DNA from: Orobanche coerulescens
Lineage: Eukaryota; Streptophyta; Magnoliopsida; Lamiales; Orobanchaceae
Direction: 5' to 3'
NCBI GenBank assembly: GCA_033398695.1
Contig: CM065814.1
Location: 107,572,501 to 107,636,500 of the forward strand
Length of the DNA stretch: 64,000 nt
Part shown: piece by piece, positions 58,423 through 64,000 of the stretch
Layout: each line of letters opens with the position of its first letter
Position numbering within the stretch: position 1 is the first letter of the stretch
Program-made: the position numbers and the translations under genes
Notes under the pieces: generated by a model
Database searches by the model: none
What the model was told of the DNA's origin: nothing
The model's input: only the letters and a program-made list of their open reading frames with translations

Positions 58423-58739
58423 ATTGATTTGAGATCGGGGTATTATCGGCTCACAGTGAAGGATACCGATATTCAAGACGGCCTTTCGGACGAGATACAA
58501 TCACTACGAGTTTGTGGTTATGCCTTTTGGGCTAACCAACGCACCAGCCGTGTTCATGCGACTTATGAACAAAGTCTTTATCGAGTACCTCGATAAGTGT
58601 GTAGTCGTTTTATCAACGACATCTGATTTACTCGAGGAGTGAGGAGGAGCACGCCGTCATTTGCATATTGTGTTAGATATTTTGAGAACTCGGCATCTTT
58701 TCGAAGTTCTCAAAGTGCGAGTTTTGGTTACGGGAGGTT
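58423..58739 (+). pseudogene. Chromovirus C reverse-transcriptase core with frame breaks and an altered active site
   Basis: Words such as [26 protein letters not shown] and [12 protein letters not shown] are readable in three frames. The active site at about 58608-58625 reads F-I-N-D-I, where F-I-D-D-I is standard: the first catalytic Asp codon is AAC. At least five one- or two-base gaps occur in 300 bp. Confidence 0.8.
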
Positions 58740-60944
58740 ATGTTTCTCGGTCATGTGATCTCGGCCGAGGGTGTTCGTGTGGACCCACATAAGGTAGAGG
58801 CAGTGTTGGATTGGGCGCCGCCCAAGAACGTGAAGGAGGTCCGCAGTTTTCTGGGATTAGTCGGGTATTACCGCAGATTCGTCGAGGGGTTCTCTAAGCT
58901 CGCTCGGCCCGGCTCGATTGTTACGAAGTCGGAGAAGTTTGTGTGGACCGATGAGAGGCAGAATAGTTTTGAGGAGTTGAAGAAGCGGTTGACGACCGCT
59001 CCCGTGTTGGCTTTACCGAGTGGTAATGATGGTTTCTCCGTTTATAGTGATGCTTCGGGCCAAGGGCTCGGATGCGTACTTATGCAGCATGTGAGGACGA
59101 TTGCCTATGCTTCCCGTCAGTTGAAACCGTATGAATTGAATTACCCTACGCACGATCTTGAGTTGGCCGCAGTTGTGTTTGCGTTGAAAATCTGGCGACA
59201 TTACTTGTATGGCTCGTCGTGTCAGATTTTCACCGATCACAAGAGCCTGAAGTACATCTTCACGCAGAAGGAGCTTAATATGAGACAGAGGAGATGGTTG
59301 GAACTGATTAAGGATTACGATCTTGAGATCCTCTATCATCCGGGCAAGGCTAATGTGGTAGCAGATGCCTTGAGCCGGAAATTGGTATCGCTTCGGGCGC
59401 TTGAGTTACTCACGGCCCAGTCGGGACTTCAGCGAGAGTTTATGAGGTTGAGCATTGAGATTGTACTGCCAGAGAGTTCCGGGCAGTTGCGTACTCTTGA
59501 GATTTCTTCATCTCTGGTCGAGGACATTAAGTCGGGACAGTTAGAGGATCCGATGTTTGTTCAGCTTCGAGAGAGTGTAGGAAAGAGGAAAGCCCCGGGA
59601 TTCGTTATTCATGAGGACGGCGTGTTGAGATTCCGAGGTCGGTTGTGTGTTCCGAACGACTCGGAACTGAGACAGAGCATTATGCGAGAGGCTCATGCGT
59701 CACCATACTCAGTCCATCCGGGCTCGAGTAAGATGTATAAAGATCTGAGGAAGAATTTCTGGTGGAGCGATATGAAGAAGGAGGTAGTTCAGTTTGTAGC
59801 TAAGTGTTTGACTTGTCAGCAAGTCAAGATTGAGCATCAGCGGCCAGCCGGATTATTGAAACCGCTTCCCGTCCCGGAATGGAAGTGGGAGGACATCTCT
59901 ATGGATTTTGTCACGAGTTTACCGAGGACGAAGACTGGTATGAATATGGTATGGGTAATTGTAGACCGACTGACTAAGTCGGCACATTTTCTGGGCATCA
60001 AGGATACTTGGGGTCCGGAAAAGTTGGCTCGTATTTTTATCACTCAGATAGTGAGGCTTCATGGTACGCCGAGGACCATTATTTCAGACAGAGATGGCCG
60101 ATTTGTATCGCATTTTTGGCAGGCAGTGCATAAGGCATTGGGGACTCAGCTACGTTTGAGCACTTCATTCCATCCCCAGACCGATGGGCAGTCCGAACGT
60201 ACCATTCAGACGTTCGAGGATTTGTTGCGCGCGTGTGCGTTAGACTGGAGTAGTAACTGGGAGGATCATTTGGCCTTGATTGAGTTTACTTATAATAATA
60301 GCTGGCACACGTCGATTAAGATGGCACCGTATGAGGCACTTTATGGCCGACGTTGCCGATCACCGATATGTTGGGATGAGCCGTCCGATTTGGTTGGCAC
60401 CGAGCCGGACCTTGTGTTGGAGACGAGGGAGAAAATCGAATTGATTAGAAAGAGGGTGTTGGCTGCTCAGAGTCGACAAAAGTCTTACGCGGATGTTAGG
60501 CGTAGACCTTTGGAGTTTGAGGTGGGAGATCATGTTCTGTTGAGAGTGTCTCCGACGAAGGGAGTCTTCTGTTTTGGGAAGAAAGGGAAACTCAGCCCGA
60601 GATATGTTGGACCTTTCGAGGTATTGGAGAGAGTCGGTGAGTTAGCTTACCGTTTGGCTTTACCTCCGTCGCTGAGTCATGTACATAGCGTATTTCACGT
60701 TTCCCAGTTGAGGAAGTACGTTCCGGACCCGTCCCACATTATTGACTTTGGGGACGTGGATATCGAGAAGGATGTTACGTTTGAAGAGAGGCCCGTCAGA
60801 ATTTTGGAGCGTCGTGATAAACAATTAAGGCACAAAACCATTCCTTTGGTTAAAGTGCAATGGTCGAGGCACGGAGTAGAAGAAGCGACGTGGGAGCTAG
60901 AGGAGGATATGCGTTCGAGATACCCCAAGCTTTTTGATTCTTAA
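58740..60944 (+). CDS. Chromovirus C RT C-terminus, RNase H, integrase and chromodomain
   Basis: The frame is open over 734 codons. RT end: [20 protein letters not shown]. RNase [71 protein letters not shown]. Integrase: [20 protein letters not shown] with CLTCQQVK, then [33 protein letters not shown] and [24 protein letters not shown] motif ([20 protein letters not shown]) leads to a chromodomain ending [20 protein letters not shown]. The chromodomain would direct insertion to heterochromatin. Confidence 0.92.
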   Translation: MFLGHVISAEGVRVDPHKVEAVLDWAPPKNVKEVRSFLGLVGYYRRFVEGFSKLARPGSIVTKSEKFVWTDERQNSFEELKKRLTTAPVLALPSGNDGFSVYSDASGQGLGCVLMQHVRTIAYASRQLKPYELNYPTHDLELAAVVFALKIWRHYLYGSSCQIFTDHKSLKYIFTQKELNMRQRRWLELIKDYDLEILYHPGKANVVADALSRKLVSLRALELLTAQSGLQREFMRLSIEIVLPESSGQLRTLEISSSLVEDIKSGQLEDPMFVQLRESVGKRKAPGFVIHEDGVLRFRGRLCVPNDSELRQSIMREAHASPYSVHPGSSKMYKDLRKNFWWSDMKKEVVQFVAKCLTCQQVKIEHQRPAGLLKPLPVPEWKWEDISMDFVTSLPRTKTGMNMVWVIVDRLTKSAHFLGIKDTWGPEKLARIFITQIVRLHGTPRTIISDRDGRFVSHFWQAVHKALGTQLRLSTSFHPQTDGQSERTIQTFEDLLRACALDWSSNWEDHLALIEFTYNNSWHTSIKMAPYEALYGRRCRSPICWDEPSDLVGTEPDLVLETREKIELIRKRVLAAQSRQKSYADVRRRPLEFEVGDHVLLRVSPTKGVFCFGKKGKLSPRYVGPFEVLERVGELAYRLALPPSLSHVHSVFHVSQLRKYVPDPSHIIDFGDVDIEKDVTFEERPVRILERRDKQLRHKTIPLVKVQWSRHGVEEATWELEEDMRSRYPKLFDS

Positions 60945-60947
60945 GTT

Positions 60948-60979
60948 TCGGGACGAAACTTTATTTTAGAGGGGGAGAA
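60948..60979 (+). other. Polypurine tract of chromovirus C
   Basis: The end of pol is followed by TTTCGGGACGAAACTTTATT and AGAGGGGGAGAA just before the 3' LTR. The same signal precedes LTR A. Confidence 0.88.
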
Positions 60980-63019
60980 TGTAATATCCGTAAATTTTCC
61001 ATTTTTAGCAGTTTCCATTTTTGGTGTATGTCTATTTTTATCGACTCGCTTGTAACCGTTGCGATATTTTGAATCTAGTTTGTTCTTGGAGTTTTTCCAT
61101 TTGGACGAGTTTTGATGATGTTTTCACGTAATTTCATTTTATGACATGTTTTGCCGTATGAACATTCGATTCTTGTAAAACTCGTTCGTTTTCGTTGTTT
61201 CTTGGTTTGTACAAGTTCGTATGGTTGAGTTGGTCATGTGGAGACTTTCGGTTTGTAAATCCGACGTCGTTTCGTGATTTTCGGGCACTTGGGCCATTTT
61301 TTTAATTTCCTAATAGTTTAGGGAATCTTAGTTTCGTTGTCGCATAACGGACCCTCCGGTGGTCGAAATTGTATTTTCTTTCAGAGCTTAGCTCCGTCGT
61401 CTTGTATGCTTCGCGTCTATGTTCCTGGATTCTGGTCTCGTCGTACGTTTCGTGTTTTAGACCCTCGGCCGACTTCTTCTTTGGTGTGACATCAGCGATC
61501 TTTGACTGGCATGTAGGTAGCGCACGCTACTGTTCCCTTGCGTGCGCTACCGATAAGCAGTTAGCGTACGCTAATCCCCTTTTGTTAGCGTACGCTAACG
61601 AATGGTGGCAGTAGCCACTGGACTATCACGACCCCGTTAGCGCACGCTACATATGACAGTTAGTGTGCGCTAACTTCACAATTATATAAGCCCAGCGGGC
61701 AGTTTTCAGAGCAGCAGTTTCATTCTTTTCCCTTCGTTTCTTCGACGTGCGACCTCAGAGGCGATTTCCATCAGTCCCGATCGGCGTTCTGTTCACATTC
61801 CATCACCGTAGAGTCGTGCTAACATATTATCATCAGCATAATCGTCATCCATCATCCGAAATCAAGGTAATTTCGTCTAGAACCCTAACTCGTCAAATTT
61901 GGGGGTTTTTCCGGGTTTTACTAATTGGAACCGAATTACTCCAGTATGTTATGATATTCTTCACCGATTGTGATTGTTGAATGATTCCAAATATAATTTC
62001 CTTGATTTTAATCCGCGAATTATCGATACGGGGAGATTTTGCGTAAACCCTCGCCCGTACCAATTGATCGTCTATTGTCGTATATTGTAACCGGGGTTAT
62101 GGGTGTATTCCAATAGGGTATTGTTGTCCGTTGGGACTGAACTGTATTGATCCTTCGTTTAGGAACCGTCGTTTTCCACCCGGACCGTTCGTAGTCGTGT
62201 TTCATCTCCGTTTCTTCAAGAATGTCTCAAAGGCAAGTACTTTACATTTGTTTACATGTTCTAGTATTTGAATTATGGCTATATGTGGTTGTTGTGGGAA
62301 GATATGTGTATGTTCACCTAGGGACGGTCCGACGGGGCCTCTAGGGATACGTATTGCCGTGTGTGTGCGTATCACGAACTGTGGTTAGCCACCCAGGGAT
62401 GTCCGACGGGGCTCTGCGGGGTACGGTGGCCGTGAGTCTCGTGCCAACGGTTAACTTTGAATTGTGATTTGTTGGAGATAATGTGTTTTGTGTTTGTACA
62501 TCATAAATATTCCGGAATATAAAATGTTTTCTAAAATAACTTTTTGGCGCATATATTCATCTGATTAGAATGTAGTTCAAATGGATTGTACTTGCACTAG
62601 CAGTTGTCGCTAACCCCTTAAATGGGGGAAATACTTTTTGTATTTCATGTATTGATCGTGGGGACAAGCGAGCACTAGAGCCGTATGAGGATGATGGGCG
62701 AGCATGATACTGTCCAGAAGTTGATTATTGGTGTTCTATCTGTCGAATATTTTGTTATCTTGTTTTGGGGATTTTGTTTTTATATAAACTGGTTTAAGTA
62801 CTCGAGTACTTCTTTCACAAAATTGTTAATGTTGTGTTCCTGTTTGGGAAGTGGATTAATGTTGGATTTTATTGTCGGATTGTAATCTTATTTGAATTGT
62901 CGTATTATTGATGATTGTTGTCGTTGTCGAATGTCTTGTTTGGTATGTTAGCCTGGTGGATTCCACAGTGTGGGGTCCACGGCGCTGTAATATGCCCTGA
63001 ATGTCTTGGGGGTGTTACA
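60980..63019 (+). repeat. 3' LTR of chromovirus C
   Basis: 2040 bp, TGTAATATCCG to GTGTTACA. It is nearly identical to the 5' copy except in two blocks next to the palindromes (61466-61516 and 61690-61762) and single bases. Confidence 0.94.
61517..61674. repeat. GTTAGCGTACGCTAAC cluster in the chromovirus C 3' LTR
   Basis: The same sites as in the 5' LTR, with two C-to-T changes: GTTAGCGTACGCTAAT at 61560 and GTTAGTGTGCGCTAAC at 61659. The second change destroys a CpG, as expected from methylated-cytosine deamination. Confidence 0.9.
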
Positions 63020-63024
63020 TTACC

Positions 63025-63165
63025 TAATACTAGTTGTAGGGGGATAAGAGTTATGGAAGGTTCTAGACTCTTCCATAAGTAGTTGGATCCTGTTAGATGT
63101 CTTACCTTAACTAGGAATCCTATGTATGGAAAGACTCTCTTTGTAATGCCTATATAAAGGCCCCT
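63025..63165 (+). repeat. Copia-E 3' LTR, second part, truncated after the TATA box
   Basis: After the duplicated TTACC the LTR continues TAATACTAGTTGTAGGGG and matches the 5' LTR to CTATATAAAGGCCCCT, then stops at 63165. The last 54 bp of the 5' LTR (35503-35556) are missing and replaced by an AT microsatellite. Confidence 0.92.
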
Positions 63166-63573
63166 ATATATATATATATAATCTACTACAAAAACAGCAT
63201 TTAACAGCGGTTCTGGAACCGCTGTTAAATGTCCCGTTGTTAAATTTATTTATTTTTTTAAATAATTTTTTTAATAAATTGAAATTATTTTTTTAATATA
63301 TTATTTTTTTAAAAAAATATATCATATTCCTGCCCCGCCCCGCACGCACCCGTCCCGCACATAATATGTATAAATGTGCATTTCCGCTACTCACGGAATT
63401 TGAACGTGTGACCTCAATGAGATGGAGGTGGGTATCAAACCAGTGAGTCAAAGTCATTTGTTGTTCTAATATTGATTTATATTATATAAGTTTACAATAA
63501 ACCATATATATATGTATATATATATATATTATATGTATATTTTTGTTAATATTTTCAGAATTATTTTCAAAAT
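63166..63573. mobile_element. AT microsatellite and CACTA-like transposon end
   Basis: After (AT)n, CTACTACAAAAACAGCATTT resembles a CACTACAA-type terminus. Subterminal inverted words TTTAACAGCGGTTC and GAACCGCTGTTAAA follow immediately. 63340-63480 contains GAATTTGAACGTGTGACCTC, a phrase common in plant transposon non-coding DNA. No transposase is visible. Confidence 0.5.
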
Positions 63574-64000
63574 ATATTAATATTTAACAAAATATTTTAA
63601 TATATAATGTAATATAATTTTTAATATTAATATATAAAAAAATATATTAATATTCAATATATTCCACATTTGATATAATATAATTCATAAAATAATATGT
63701 ATATATTATAATTTTTAATATATAATGTAATATAATTTTTAATATTAATATATAACAAAATATATTAATATTCAATATATTCTACATTTGATATAATATA
63801 ATTTATAAAATAATATGTATGTATTATAATTTTTAATATATAATGTAATATAATTTTTAATATTAATATATAACAAAATATATTAATATTCAATATATTG
63901 CACATTTAATATAATATAATTCATAAAATAATATGTATGTATTATAATTTTTAATATATAATGTAATATAATTTTTAATATTAATATATAACAAAATATA
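63574..64000. repeat. AT-rich satellite with a 118-bp period, running off the window
   Basis: The word CAATATATT(C/G)(C/T/A)ACATTT starts at 63655, 63773 and 63891, exactly 118 bp apart. Each unit also holds CATAAAATAATATGTATGTA, TTTTTAATATATAATGTAAT and ATATAACAAAATATATTAAT. About three and a half units are visible and the array continues beyond 64000. Units differ by a few bases. Confidence 0.92.

Larger units (their letters stand above)
54031..63019 (+). mobile_element. Chromovirus C: complete Tekay/Del-like Ty3/gypsy element, TSD TTACC
   Basis: Paired LTRs of 2039 and 2040 bp start TGTAATATCCG and end GTGTTACA. TTACC is duplicated at 54026-54030 and 63020-63024. The order is gag, protease, RT, RNase H, integrase and a C-terminal chromodomain. 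gag is decayed and the reverse transcriptase is frameshifted with a replaced catalytic residue, so it is not autonomous. Confidence 0.95.
35326..63165 (+). mobile_element. Copia-E: Ty1/copia element carrying two nested insertions
   Basis: The 5' LTR is at 35326-35556. The body runs to 42247, resumes at 53750 after Athila-2, reaches its polypurine tract ACACAGGGGGAG and 3' LTR at 53995, and the LTR resumes at 63020 after chromovirus C. The order gag, protease, integrase, RT-RNase H defines copia. Without the inserts the element is about 7.3 kb. gag and integrase carry frameshifts, and the 3' LTR lacks its last 54 bp. Lineage within copia not resolved. Confidence 0.9.

Noticed and set aside
63395..63440. 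tRNA-like or SINE sequence (GAATTTGAACGTGTGACCTC)
   Set aside because: It only resembles part of a T-arm. No A box, no cloverleaf and no poly(A/T) end was found.

Overview
This is a nuclear plant chromosome window, most likely from a eudicot. The evidence is a seven-exon mitochondrial malate dehydrogenase gene with GT-AG introns, plant-type MITEs, and stacked LTR retrotransposons of the Tat, Athila, chromovirus and copia groups. There are no rRNA or tRNA genes, no operons and no CRISPR arrays. Well over half of the window is retrotransposon. Several insertions can be proven from 5-bp target-site duplications (TSDs).

Layout. 1-2876: 3' end and LTR of a chromovirus-like element (A), inserted in a minus-strand Tat-type element that occupies 2877-8071 and resumes at about 18526-19270. 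Athila-1 (8072-18525, TSD ATGCC) sits inside the Tat LTR. 19285-19907: half of an A-type LTR. 19912-22250: minus-strand copia remnant (copia-F) with a triplicated reverse-transcriptase segment. 22481-28969: a run of decayed host gene pieces, all on the minus strand: a Ulp1-like exon pair, the C-terminus of an 'ephrin type-B receptor-like' membrane protein, a Myb/SANT domain, a PPR piece, Elongin-C exon 1 and a NAM-associated domain. 30110-33985: malate dehydrogenase, the only clearly intact gene, with MITEs in introns 5 and 6. 35326-63165: a copia element (E) split by Athila-2 (42248-53749, TSD GAGAA, minus strand) and by chromovirus C (54031-63019, TSD TTACC). 63166-64000: a CACTA-like end, then a 118-bp AT-rich satellite that runs off the window.

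The most unusual features are non-coding. (1) Chromoviruses A and C and both Athila elements carry clusters of short perfect or near-perfect palindromes in their LTRs; in C and both Athilas these lie just upstream of the TATA box. The palindrome differs by element: GTGCCGCGGCAC in A and Athila-1, CCTATCGGCCGATAGG in Athila-2, GTTAGCGTACGCTAAC in C. In each Athila element the same palindrome also appears after pol, so the motif changed in step at separate sites. (2) Athila-1 and Athila-2 have unrelated LTRs and clearly diverged proteins, yet share about 1.1 kb of nearly identical non-coding DNA just before the 3' LTR. It contains a three-copy repeat and a TATA-like site and is flanked by polypurine tracts. 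These two observations are the best candidates for an undescribed element-encoded cis-regulatory system.
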